Shown here one piece after another: positions 19,015-26,777 of a DNA stretch of 64,000 nucleotides. This DNA comes from Pseudonocardia sp. HH130630-07 (GTDB taxonomy: Bacteria; Actinomycetota; Actinomycetes; Mycobacteriales; Pseudonocardiaceae). The stretch is from NCBI RefSeq assembly GCF_001698125.1, contig NZ_CP013854.1:2790001-2854000 (forward strand), in the 5' to 3' direction. The position numbers and the translations under genes were made by a program. Numbering within the stretch: position 1 is the stretch's first letter; every line of letters begins with the position of its first letter. The notes below the pieces were generated by a model, which was not told the DNA's origin, ran no database searches, and worked only from the letters and a program-made list of their open reading frames with translations.

Positions 19015-20250
19015 TCAGACCGGACGCCGGCGGGAGCCGCCGAACGAGCGGCTGCCCTGGCCGGGACTCACGTTCCGGGGCCGGGTGCTGCTGCCGGCGG
19101 TGACGCCGCCGTAGATCGGGTGCCGGCCCGGTTCGTCCTTGGCGGCCCGCTTGGCCCGGCCGTCGACGTCCCCGTCGTCGACCCCGTCCCCGGAGCCGGC
19201 CGCGGCCGGCCGGGCGGGTGCCGGGGCGGGCTCGTCGTGCTCGTGGTCCTCGTCGTGGCCGTGCCCGTGCCCGTGCCCATGTCCGTGCCCGTGGCCGTGC
19301 TCCTCGACCACCGCGTTCGGATCGACGAGCGACCCGATGGCGTCCAGCGCCTTGCGGACGTCCTTGTCGTACTTGACGACGACCGAGACGGTGTCGGAGA
19401 GCACCTGGGCGTTCAGCTCGTCCACGCCGAGCACGGCCAGCGTGCGGGCCCAGTCGATCGTCTCCGAGATCGAGGGGGCCTTGCGCAGCTCCAGCTCGCG
19501 CAGCCCGCGCACGACGCCGACCAGCTCCTCGGCGAGCTGGTCGGACAATCCGGTCTTCTTCGAGCGCACGATCTCCAGCTCGCGCCGGGCCGAGGGGTAG
19601 TCGAGGAACAGGTGCAGGCAGCGGCGCTTCAGCGCCGCGGCGAGGTCACGGGTGTTGTTCGAGGTCAGCAGCACGTACGGGCGGTGCCTGGCGGTGAACG
19701 TGCCGACCTCGGGGACCGAGATCTGGTACTCGCCCAGCGTCTCCAGCAGCACCGCCTCCAGCGCCTCGTCGGCCCGGTCGACCTCGTCGATCAGCAGCAC
19801 GCACGGCTGCTCGGAGCGGATCGCCTCCAGCAGCGGGCGTGGGGCGAGGAAGCGCTCGGAGAAGAACACGCTCTCCTGCGACCCGACGCGGTCGACCGCG
19901 GACGCGAGGTCCGGTGCGTCCGCGACGACCTGCCCGATCTTCTCGCGCAGGATCTGGGTGTACATGAGCTGCTTGCCGTAGTCCCACTCGTAGAGGGCCT
20001 TGGTCTCGTCCTGGCCCTCGTAGCACTGCAGCCGCAGCAGCCGGCGTCCGGTGGCGAGCGCGAGCATCTTGGCCAGCTCGGTCTTGCCGACGCCCGCCGG
20101 TCCCTCCAGCAGCAGCGGCTTGTCGAGGCGGGTCAGCAGGAAGACGGTGGTCGCCAGCCGGGTGTCGGCGATGTAGCCCTGCTCGCGCAGCGTCTCGACG
20201 ACCTGGTCGACGGACTCGAACGGTGCCGTGTTCTCGGCGGTCTCGGACAC
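19015..20250 (-). CDS. MoxR-family AAA+ ATPase with His-Gly-rich C-terminus
   Basis: ATPase of 411 aa. Walker A GPAGVGKTELAK near residue 50, Walker B CVLLIDEVDRADEA near 153, sensor 1 VLLTSNNTRDLAAALKRRCLHLFLDYP, and the C-terminal lid KAPSISETIDWARTLAVLGV. After the AAA module comes a low-complexity tail with eight consecutive His-Gly pairs followed by DEDHEHDE, then an Arg/Ser-rich end. Such a tail is typical of metal-storing or metal-delivering proteins. GTG at 20248-20250 has AAGGAGAG upstream, so the 16-residue N-terminal extension is not used. It sits between methanol dehydrogenase and the VWA gene on the same strand and probably helps activate that enzyme. Confidence 0.92.
   Translation of the reverse strand: MSETAENTAPFESVDQVVETLREQGYIADTRLATTVFLLTRLDKPLLLEGPAGVGKTELAKMLALATGRRLLRLQCYEGQDETKALYEWDYGKQLMYTQILREKIGQVVADAPDLASAVDRVGSQESVFFSERFLAPRPLLEAIRSEQPCVLLIDEVDRADEALEAVLLETLGEYQISVPEVGTFTARHRPYVLLTSNNTRDLAAALKRRCLHLFLDYPSARRELEIVRSKKTGLSDQLAEELVGVVRGLRELELRKAPSISETIDWARTLAVLGVDELNAQVLSDTVSVVVKYDKDVRKALDAIGSLVDPNAVVEEHGHGHGHGHGHGHGHDEDHEHDEPAPAPARPAAAGSGDGVDDGDVDGRAKRAAKDEPGRHPIYGGVTAGSSTRPRNVSPGQGSRSFGGSRRRPV
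19255..19303 (-). repeat. Short tandem repeat encoding a His-Gly tract
   Basis: About eight hexamer-like units (GGNCAC/GGGCAC read on the minus strand) encode alternating Gly-His in the MoxR tail. A shorter tract of the same kind lies in the VWA gene near 18735-18765. Confidence 0.85.
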
Positions 20251-20382
20251 GCGGACTCTCCTTCGCTGGCCGCACCGGCCGACGGTGCAGCGGGCCACGC
20301 ACCCGGCGGGCCCACCCGCTGGTGAGTATCACCTTCGACGGATGGGCCCGCTGGTGCGAGATTCGACGGACTGGCCGGACGG

Positions 20383-21675
20383 TCAGGTGAGCAGGTCGTC
20401 CAGGTCACCGTTGATGGAGTGCTCGACGACCGGGCGGACCGTCTCGAAGGTGCACTCCTTGGGGTTGCCCGGGGTGCAGGCGTCACCCAGCACGTGATGG
20501 GTGATCCGGTCGACGTCGGCCGCGTCCCCGACGATCGTCGCGTTGTCCTCGTAGAACTTCGTCGGGCCCTGGCCGAGCCGGTTCTTCGAGTAGGTGTCCT
20601 GCTTGACGTCGGCGAACCGCTCCGGGATGCCCACGTCGCGCAGCAGCCGGATGGACGCGGCCAGCGCGGCGTCGGCGGCGGCCGGCTTGGTCATGCCGCG
20701 GGTGTCGATGCCCATCGCCTCGGCGATGTCGGCGAACCGCTCGTAGACGACCGGCATGTTGAACGCCCACACCCGCGGCAGCGCGATCGCGTTGTTCAGG
20801 CCGTGGTGGGTGTCGTAGAACGCCGACACCGCGTGGCTGATCGAGTGGATGATCCCGAGGCCGCCGGAGTTGAACGCCTGGGCCGCGATGTACTGCGCGT
20901 ACATCATGCCCTCGCGGCCGGAGAGCTCCTGGCCGTTCCAGACCGCCTTGCGCAGGTTCTGCGAGGTCAGCTTGATCGCGTGCAGCGCATTGCCCAGCGA
21001 CGGCTGGAAGTCCAGCCGCGAGACGTAGGGCTCGGAGGCGTGCGCGAGCACGTCGAACCCGCACTGCGCGGTGTAGTCGATCGGGCAGTCGTAGTAGAGG
21101 ACCGGGTCGTCGATCGCGAGGGTGGTGACCGACGCGTCGTCGAACGCGACGTACTTGTGCGGGTTGTCCGGGTCGGTCGTGGTGTCGGTGATGACGTAGG
21201 CCCACGAGGTCTCCGAGCCGGTGCCCGCCGTGGTGGAGACCGCGATGTGCGGCGGGTTGGCCGGGTTCTCGGACTTGTTGAAGCCCTCGAACTCGTTGAC
21301 GTTGCGGCCGTCGTGCGCGACCGAGACGCGGGCGCCCTTGCAGGCGTCGTGCGAGGAGCCGCCGCCGATGGAGACGAACGAGTCGCACTTGTTCTGCTGG
21401 TACAACGCGACGGCGTCCATCGAGTTGTAGTCCTTGGGGTTGGACTCGACCTTGTCGTAGAGCACGACCTCGAGCCCGTGGTACTTCATCGACTCGACGA
21501 TCTTGTGCACGATGTCCGTGCCGCGCAGACCCGAGGTCATGACCAGCGTCTTCTTGAAGCCCAGCTTCAGCGCTTCCGGCCCGATCATCTCGTGCGAGCC
21601 GGGCCCCATGAGAGCCCGCGGGAACGGGTGGAACTCCTTGATCGGGAACGGCTTGAGCAGTTCGTCTACCTGCAT
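20383..21675 (-). CDS. mdo: NDMA-dependent methanol dehydrogenase (iron-containing ADH family)
   Basis: Group III alcohol dehydrogenase, 430 aa, matching actinobacterial Mdo/Mno from end to end: MQVDELLKPFPIKEFHPFPRALMGPGSHEMIG, the NAD-binding SFVSIGGGSSHDACKGARV, TTAGTGSETSWAYVITD, and the metal-ligand segment GLGIIHSISHAVSAFYDTHHGLNNAIALP around residues 262-290. Family members are decamers with tightly bound NADPH that need mycofactocin for turnover in vivo and oxidise methanol to formaldehyde. The start ATG at 21675 has GAAAGGG upstream. It is first in a minus-strand row with MoxR, VWA and MftM genes; 132 bp separate it from MoxR, so a second promoter there is possible. Upstream palindromes at 21784 and 21829 may be operators. 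Confidence 0.95.
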   Translation of the reverse strand: MQVDELLKPFPIKEFHPFPRALMGPGSHEMIGPEALKLGFKKTLVMTSGLRGTDIVHKIVESMKYHGLEVVLYDKVESNPKDYNSMDAVALYQQNKCDSFVSIGGGSSHDACKGARVSVAHDGRNVNEFEGFNKSENPANPPHIAVSTTAGTGSETSWAYVITDTTTDPDNPHKYVAFDDASVTTLAIDDPVLYYDCPIDYTAQCGFDVLAHASEPYVSRLDFQPSLGNALHAIKLTSQNLRKAVWNGQELSGREGMMYAQYIAAQAFNSGGLGIIHSISHAVSAFYDTHHGLNNAIALPRVWAFNMPVVYERFADIAEAMGIDTRGMTKPAAADAALAASIRLLRDVGIPERFADVKQDTYSKNRLGQGPTKFYEDNATIVGDAADVDRITHHVLGDACTPGNPKECTFETVRPVVEHSINGDLDDLLT

Positions 21676-21783
21676 GTCGGCCCTTTCGCCAGGCGGTCGG
21701 ATCGATTGCCTGCGAACGCTAGGACGCCTGTGGCGCCGGGCACAGAGGTGACCGCTGTTACCCCTCGGGAGGCGGGGCAGGAC

Positions 21784-21803
21784 CCCCCTCCGATCGGAGG
21801 GGG
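21784..21803. promoter_or_regulatory. Perfect 20-bp palindrome upstream of mdo
   Basis: CCCCCTCCGATCGGAGGGGG is a perfect 20-bp palindrome centred 119 bp before the mdo start and about 100 bp before the metE riboswitch. It may be an operator for mdo or a factor-independent hairpin insulating the two divergent units. No T-tract follows on either side. Confidence 0.5.
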
Positions 21804-21828
21804 AAGGGTCAGGTCGGACGACGACTGC

Positions 21829-21843
21829 TGCCAATCTATGGCA
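21829..21843. promoter_or_regulatory. Inverted repeat TGCCA-n5-TGGCA between mdo and metE
   Basis: A 5-bp inverted repeat with an AT-rich 5-bp spacer stands out from the GC-rich surroundings. It lies in the divergent promoter region and resembles a small operator. No regulator is identified. Confidence 0.35.
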
Positions 21844-21899
21844 ACACTCGTCCGGCGGCAACAGTGCGCGCCCTGGCCGGTGCCCCGGCGCTGAACTAG

Positions 21900-22117
21900 G
21901 GTCGGTGCCGCCGACGGTTCGTGGCGGCCTCCCCCGGGAGGCCGGCACGAGGCAAGAGGGAACCCGGTGGGAATCCGGGACTGCCCCGCAGCGGTGAGTG
22001 GGAACGACCGCCGTCATGAGCACTGGGAGCGATCCCGGGAAGCGACGGCCAGTAGGTGGGCACGCGAGTGTCCGGGCCCGCGAGTCCGAAGACCTGCCGC
22101 CGGTGCGTGCGCCGACC
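21900..22117 (+). promoter_or_regulatory. Cobalamin riboswitch upstream of metE
   Basis: B12-element parts occur in order: AGAGGGAACCCGGTGGGAAT, the ACTGCCCCGCAGCGGT core, GCCAGTAGGTGGG, and GCGAGTCCGAAGACCTGCC. The closing P1 helix can form between GGTCGG at 21900-21905 and CCGACC at 22112-22117. MetE is the B12-independent methionine synthase, so repression when cobalamin is plentiful is the expected logic. 150 bp of the element (21949-22098) are 149/150 identical to the riboswitch before nrdA. Confidence 0.95.
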
Positions 22118-22126
22118 GGCGCACGC
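22105..22126 (+). promoter_or_regulatory. Hairpin in the metE riboswitch expression platform
   Basis: GCGTGCGCCG pairs perfectly with CGGCGCACGC across a 2-nt loop. The hairpin uses the bases that close the riboswitch P1 helix, so the two structures exclude each other. It lies 160 nt before the metE start. Confidence 0.6.
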
Positions 22127-22285
22127 GGATCCGTGGTCCCGAGGGAGGACCGAGCGGACGACCGGGTTCTCCCGTGCCCGCCGGTGCGACGCCGCACCCG
22201 GTGGCGCAGGTGTGCCCGGCGCGTGCCGTCGCCCTCCCCGGTGCCCGTGGGTCCGCCCCCACTGCGCTCGCGAGGAGAGAGGGCC

Positions 22286-24589
22286 GTGCCGAACACGTCC
22301 GAATCGGGCACTGCAAGCACCGTTCTGGGATACCCCCGGATCGGACCGGACCGGGAGCTCAAGCGGGCGACCGAGTCCTTCTGGGCCGGGCGCGGTGACG
22401 CGTCCGCACTGCACGAGGTCGCCGCGGGTCTGCGCCGCGACACCTGGACCGGCCTGCGTGACGCCGGCCTCGGCCAGGTCCCGGGGAACACGTTCTCGTT
22501 CTACGACCAGGTGCTCGACACCGCGCTCGCGGTGAACGCGGTCCCGGAGCGCTTCGCCGGCGTCACCGACCCGCTGGAGCGCCTGTTCGCGATGGCCAGG
22601 GGCCGCGCCGGCGCCCCGGCCTGCGAGATGACCAAGTGGTTCGACACCAACTACCACTACCTGGTGCCGGAGGTCGGGCCGGGGACCAGGCTCGCCCCGG
22701 GCAGCCGCAAGGCGCTGGAGGAGTTCCGGGAGGCGCTGCGCTACGACGTCCTGACCCGGCCGGTGCTCGTCGGGCCGGTGACCTTCCTGCTGCTCGCGAA
22801 GCCGGCCGAGGGCGCTCCGGCGGACTTCCGGCCGCTGGACCTGCTCGGGCCGCTGGTCGAGGTCTACCGGGACCTGCTCGCCGAGCTGGCCGAGGCCGGC
22901 GCGGAGTGGGTGCAGCTCGACGAGCCGGCCTTCGCCGCCGATCGCAGCAGCGACGAGATCGCGGCGCTGCGCAAGGCCTACGACCGGCTCGCGTCGGCGC
23001 CGCGGCGGCCGAAGCTGCTGGTCGCGTCCTACTTCGGCGAGCTGGGGGCGGCGCTGCCGGCGCTGGCGTCGACCGCCGTCGAGGGACTGGCGCTGGACCT
23101 CGTCGCGGGTGCCGCGGACCTCGACGGCATCGACTCGGTCGAGGGGCTGGGCCGCAAGCGGGTGCTGGCGGGCGTGGTCGACGGGCGCAACGTCTGGCGG
23201 ACCGATCTCGACGCCGCGCTGGCGAAGGCGACCCGGCTGAGCGGGGTCGCGGGCCGGGTCGAGATCTCGACGTCGTGTTCGCTGCTGCACGTGCCCTACG
23301 ACCTGGCGGCGGAGACCTCGCTGCCCGCCGACGTCGTCGACATGCTGGCGTTCGCCGAGCAGAAGGTCGCCGAGGTCGTGCTGCTCGGCCGGGCCCTGCA
23401 CGAGGGGCGCACGGCCGTCGCCACCGCGTTCGACGCGGCGGCGGCGACCAGGGAACGGGTCGCGCTGGCGTCGCGGCGCGACGAGCAGGTCCGCGAGCGG
23501 CTCGCCGCCCTGGGTGCCGACCACTACCGGCGTGCCGCGGGCGACGTCCGGGCCACGATCCAGCGCGAGGCGCTCGACCTGCCCGAGGTCCCGACGACGA
23601 CGATCGGCTCCTTCCCGCAGACCGGCCAGATCCGCCGGGACCGGGCCGCCCACCGGTCCGGCGGCATCACCGACGACGAGTACGCCGCCCGGATGCGCGC
23701 GGAGATCGAGCGCGTGGTCCGGCTGCAGGAACGGATCGGCCTCGACGTGCTGGTGCACGGCGAGCCGGAGCGCAACGACATGGTCCAGTACTTCGCCGAG
23801 AACCTGGACGGCTTCGCGACCACCGAGCTCGGCTGGGTGCAGTCCTACGGTTCACGCTGCGTGCGGCCGCCGATCCTGCACTCCGACGTGTCCCGGCCCC
23901 GGCCGATCACGCTGGGCTGGGCGACGTACGCGCAGTCGCTGTCGGACCGGTACGTCAAGGGCATGCTGACCGGGCCGGTCACCATCCTGGCCTGGTCGTT
24001 CGTCCGCGACGACCAGCCGCTGGGCGACACCGCGCGGCAGGTCGGCCTGGCCCTGCGCGACGAGGTCGGCGACCTCGAGGCCGCCGGGATCCGGATCATC
24101 CAGGTGGACGAGCCGGCGCTGCGCGAGTTGCTGCCGCTGCACGAGCGGGACCGGCCGGCGTACCTGGACTGGGCGGTGGACTCGTTCCGGACCGCCGTCG
24201 GCGGGGTGGCCGACGCCACCCAGATCCACACCCACCTCTGCTACTCCGAGTTCGGTGAGGTCGTGGGCGCGATCGACGGGCTGGACGCCGACGTCACCAC
24301 GGTCGAGGCGGCCCGTTCCCGGATGGAGGTGCTCGGCGACCTCGGCCCGGGCGTCCCGCGCGGGCTGGGTCCGGGCGTCTACGACGTCCACTCGCCGGAG
24401 GTCCCGGACGCCGACGAGCTGACCGACCAGCTCACCGCGGCGCTGCGGCACATCGGCTCCGAGCGGCTGTGGGCGAACCCGGACTGCGGGCTGAAGACCC
24501 GCGGGGAGCCGGAGACCGTCGCCGCGCTGACGAACCTCGTCGAGGCGGCCCGCCGGGTCCGCTCCGGCGAGGCACGAACCACCGGCTGA
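22286..24589 (+). CDS. metE: Cobalamin-independent methionine synthase MetE
   Basis: Zinc enzyme (767 aa) transferring a methyl group from methyltetrahydropteroyl-polyglutamate to homocysteine. The N-terminal barrel begins STVLGYPRIGPDRELKRATESFWAG; the linker region has TTTIGSFPQTGQIRRDRA; the catalytic barrel carries LVHGEPERNDMVQYFAENLDGF, the zinc ligands in HTHLCYSEF (about residues 648-650) and NPDCGLKTRG (Cys near 731). The length is normal. GTG at 22286 has GAGGAGAG just upstream; translation upstream of it is riboswitch sequence. A cobalamin riboswitch in the leader controls it. A 9-bp stem hairpin at 24606-24642 follows the stop. Confidence 0.98.
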   Translation: MPNTSESGTASTVLGYPRIGPDRELKRATESFWAGRGDASALHEVAAGLRRDTWTGLRDAGLGQVPGNTFSFYDQVLDTALAVNAVPERFAGVTDPLERLFAMARGRAGAPACEMTKWFDTNYHYLVPEVGPGTRLAPGSRKALEEFREALRYDVLTRPVLVGPVTFLLLAKPAEGAPADFRPLDLLGPLVEVYRDLLAELAEAGAEWVQLDEPAFAADRSSDEIAALRKAYDRLASAPRRPKLLVASYFGELGAALPALASTAVEGLALDLVAGAADLDGIDSVEGLGRKRVLAGVVDGRNVWRTDLDAALAKATRLSGVAGRVEISTSCSLLHVPYDLAAETSLPADVVDMLAFAEQKVAEVVLLGRALHEGRTAVATAFDAAAATRERVALASRRDEQVRERLAALGADHYRRAAGDVRATIQREALDLPEVPTTTIGSFPQTGQIRRDRAAHRSGGITDDEYAARMRAEIERVVRLQERIGLDVLVHGEPERNDMVQYFAENLDGFATTELGWVQSYGSRCVRPPILHSDVSRPRPITLGWATYAQSLSDRYVKGMLTGPVTILAWSFVRDDQPLGDTARQVGLALRDEVGDLEAAGIRIIQVDEPALRELLPLHERDRPAYLDWAVDSFRTAVGGVADATQIHTHLCYSEFGEVVGAIDGLDADVTTVEAARSRMEVLGDLGPGVPRGLGPGVYDVHSPEVPDADELTDQLTAALRHIGSERLWANPDCGLKTRGEPETVAALTNLVEAARRVRSGEARTTG

Positions 24590-24605
24590 GGCCGGTGCGC
24601 TCCCG

Positions 24606-24642
24606 CGACGCCGGGTCCTTCCGGCCGTCGGGTCCGGCGTCG
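24606..24642 (+). terminator. Hairpin after metE
   Basis: CGACGCCGG (24606-24614) and CCGGCGTCG (24634-24642) form a 9-bp stem with a 19-nt loop, 17 bp after the metE stop. It is a plausible terminator without a T-tract. Confidence 0.45.
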
Positions 24643-24685
24643 TGGGGGTATGCCGAGGTCGGACGGGTGCGCCGCCCGCCCGCGA

Positions 24686-25032
24686 CGTTCCGCGGAACGC
24701 GGTTCAGCCCGAACCGTACGTTCGGCGGAACGCGGTACAGCTCGGGTCGGCGCGTTCCGCGGAACGCCGCGCGGTCCGGATCGGCGCGTTCCGCGGAACG
24801 TGGTGCAGGCTGAACCGGGGTCCGCGGAACGTGCTGCGGGCGCCGTGGCGCGTTCCGCGGAACGCAGTACGGCCGCGTCGGTGCGTTCCGCGGAACGCGG
24901 TGGGCGGCGGCCGTGCGGGTGCTGCGGACCGGCGCCCGTCGGTGGGGCGGCGCCGCCCGGTGTCCGCCGGAGCCCGTGCCTGCACGGTCCGCGGTGTGTG
25001 CCGGAGGCCCTGTCCGTGCGTTCCGCGGAACG
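24686..25032. repeat. Array of CGTTCCGCGGAACG palindromes at 32-34 bp intervals
   Basis: The 14-bp palindrome CGTTCCGCGGAACG occurs at 24686, 24719 (one mismatch), 24753, 24787, 24818 (left arm degenerate), 24851, 24884 and 25019. The first seven are spaced 31-34 bp apart; the last lies 135 bp on, about four periods. The 17-20-bp stretches between them resemble each other loosely (GGT-CAG-C-G-(A)CCG), so this is a diverged tandem repeat whose palindromic core stayed fixed. The 655-bp gap between metE and the ABC importer (24590-25244) contains this and no convincing gene; open frames across it merely translate the repeats (VPRNAV, SAERG, FRGT). Confidence 0.9.
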
Positions 25033-25227
25033 CGGACCTGCCGGCGCGGGGTGTGCCCGGCGCCGGTCGGCAGCGGTTCCGTGGCAGGGGTGCGGCCGCC
25101 GCGGGTGCCCGCATCGTCCTCGCCGGGATCTGTGCCTGTGGGGCTCGCGGGGGGCTGCCGCTCGCCGACGTGCATCTCGGCGCCTGCCCCCGGGTCACGG
25201 AGCGGCGTCGTTGCTCACCTCGGGTTG

Positions 25228-25245
25228 TCTGAAGAGACGTTCAGA
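25228..25245. promoter_or_regulatory. Inverted repeat TCTGAA-n6-TTCAGA at the importer start
   Basis: A perfect 6-bp inverted repeat (25228-25233 and 25240-25245) ends on the A of the annotated ATG. It may be an operator, or a sign that the real start is the GTG at 25260. Confidence 0.35.
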
Positions 25246-26777
25246 TGTACCAGTTTGTCGTGATCGTTCGACGACGTGGCCGGCTCACGCTCGCCGCACT
25301 GACGACCGCGGTGCTGCTCCTCGCCGGGTGCGGCGGTGCTGCGCCCGCACCGGGCGGCGAGCTGACGGTGGCCCTGCAGTTCCCGCCCCGCGCCGACTAC
25401 GCCTTCGACGCCGACGACGGGGCCCGGCTGCAGTCGCTCGGCGTCGCCGAGACCCTGACCACGGTGGACGACGGGGCGCGGCCGGCCCCGCTGCTCGCGA
25501 CGTCCTGGGAGCAGCAGGGCGACGCGTGGCGGTTCACGCTCCGGCAGGGTGTCGTGTTCCACGACGGGACGCCGCTGACCCCGGAGGCCGTCGTCACCGC
25601 GCTGCGCTACGTCGCGGGGGTCGAGGCCCCGCCGCGGGCGGTCCGGGGCACCGGCTTCGCGATCGCCGTCGACGGGCCGGACGCCGTCCGCATCACCACC
25701 GCCGAGCCCGATCCGGTGCTGCCGCTGCGGATGTCCAGCGGCAACCTCGGCATCCTCGCGCCGGCCGCCTACGCCGGTGGCGGGGCACCCGGGTACCTGC
25801 GCAGCGGGACCGGGCCGTTCGTGCTGACCGAGGTCGACGGCGCCGAGTCGGCGCAGCTCGTCCGCAACGACGCCTACTGGGGCGACCGGGCGGGCGCGGC
25901 CCGGATCACCGTCCGGTACGTGGAGGACCCGCAGGCCAGGGCGCTCGCCGTGCAGGCCGGTGACGTCCAGTTCGCCGAGGGGATCCCGCAGGCCCAGCTG
26001 GACCAGGTCCGGTCGGCGGGCGCCGAGGTCGTCGAGTACCCGAACGCCCGCACGGTGCCGTTGCAGCTCAACCAGTCCCGCCCGCCGTTCGACGACGTCC
26101 GGGTGCGGCGCGCGGTGACCGCCGCGATCGACCGGCCGGTGCTGGCCGGGCAGGTGCTGGGCGGCGGCGCCGCGCCCGCGGCCGACCTGTTCGGCGCCGC
26201 GGTCCCGTGGGGCGCGACGGCCCCGCCACCGGCGGCCGACGTCACGACGGCACGGCGGCTGCTCGCCGAGGCCAGCCACGGACCGGACGACCCGCTGACC
26301 GTGCGACTGTGGACCTTCCCGAACCGCCCCGAGCTGCCCACGCTCGCGACCGCCGTGCAGGCGATGCTGGCCGAGGCCGGGATCCGGGCCGAGATCACCG
26401 TCGGCAACTACGAGGCGCAGGAACCACAGGTGCTGGCCGGGGACTACGACATGTTCCTCAACTCCCGCAGCTACCTCTCCGACTTCCCGGACGCCGCGAG
26501 CACCCTGACCTCGGACTACACCTGCGACGGCAGCTACGCGATCGACCGCTACTGCGACCCCGCCTACGACGCGCTCGTCGACCGGCTGAACGGCACGGCC
26601 GACCCGGTGCAGCGCCAGGAGCTGTTCCGGCAGGCGGCCGGGATGCTGACCGCGGACGCCGTCGGCGTGATGCTGGTGCACCCGGTGAACACCGCGGTGC
26701 TGCGCGGGGCGACCGGGTTCGTCCCGGACCCGCTGCAGGTGCGGCCGGTGCTGCCGCAGCTCACGCCGACGGGATGA
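25245..26777 (+). CDS. Oligopeptide/nickel-type ABC transporter substrate-binding lipoprotein
   Basis: Family 5 extracellular solute-binding protein (510 aa). A lipoprotein signal with basic N-region, hydrophobic core and lipobox LLAGC puts the lipidated Cys near residue 29. The body follows the family: ATSWEQQGDAWRFTLRQGVVFHDGTPLTPEAV, LVRNDAYWG, VRRAVTAAIDRP and C-terminal DPVQRQELFRQAAGMLTADAV. It should bind peptides, opines or metal chelates outside the membrane for the two permeases encoded next; its stop overlaps the first permease ATG. The substrate is not deducible. ATG at 25245 has only a weak SD (GAAGAGA), and GTG 25260 is an alternative. The siderophore operon downstream makes a metal-chelate substrate worth considering. 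Confidence 0.9.
   Translation: MYQFVVIVRRRGRLTLAALTTAVLLLAGCGGAAPAPGGELTVALQFPPRADYAFDADDGARLQSLGVAETLTTVDDGARPAPLLATSWEQQGDAWRFTLRQGVVFHDGTPLTPEAVVTALRYVAGVEAPPRAVRGTGFAIAVDGPDAVRITTAEPDPVLPLRMSSGNLGILAPAAYAGGGAPGYLRSGTGPFVLTEVDGAESAQLVRNDAYWGDRAGAARITVRYVEDPQARALAVQAGDVQFAEGIPQAQLDQVRSAGAEVVEYPNARTVPLQLNQSRPPFDDVRVRRAVTAAIDRPVLAGQVLGGGAAPAADLFGAAVPWGATAPPPAADVTTARRLLAEASHGPDDPLTVRLWTFPNRPELPTLATAVQAMLAEAGIRAEITVGNYEAQEPQVLAGDYDMFLNSRSYLSDFPDAASTLTSDYTCDGSYAIDRYCDPAYDALVDRLNGTADPVQRQELFRQAAGMLTADAVGVMLVHPVNTAVLRGATGFVPDPLQVRPVLPQLTPTG

Noticed and set aside
21998..22285. N-terminal extension of MetE to 21998
   Set aside because: This stretch is riboswitch and expression platform; GAGGAGAG precedes GTG 22286.
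24686..24900. CRISPR array
   Set aside because: The repeated unit is only 14 bp and fully palindromic, the intervals are 17-20 bp and resemble each other, and no cas gene is present.
24642..25963. Open frames across the palindrome array (peptides with VPRNAV, SAERG or FRGT repeats)
   Set aside because: They only translate the DNA repeat in three frames and on both strands; no start signals, no protein family, and the longest runs into the binding-protein gene in the wrong frame.
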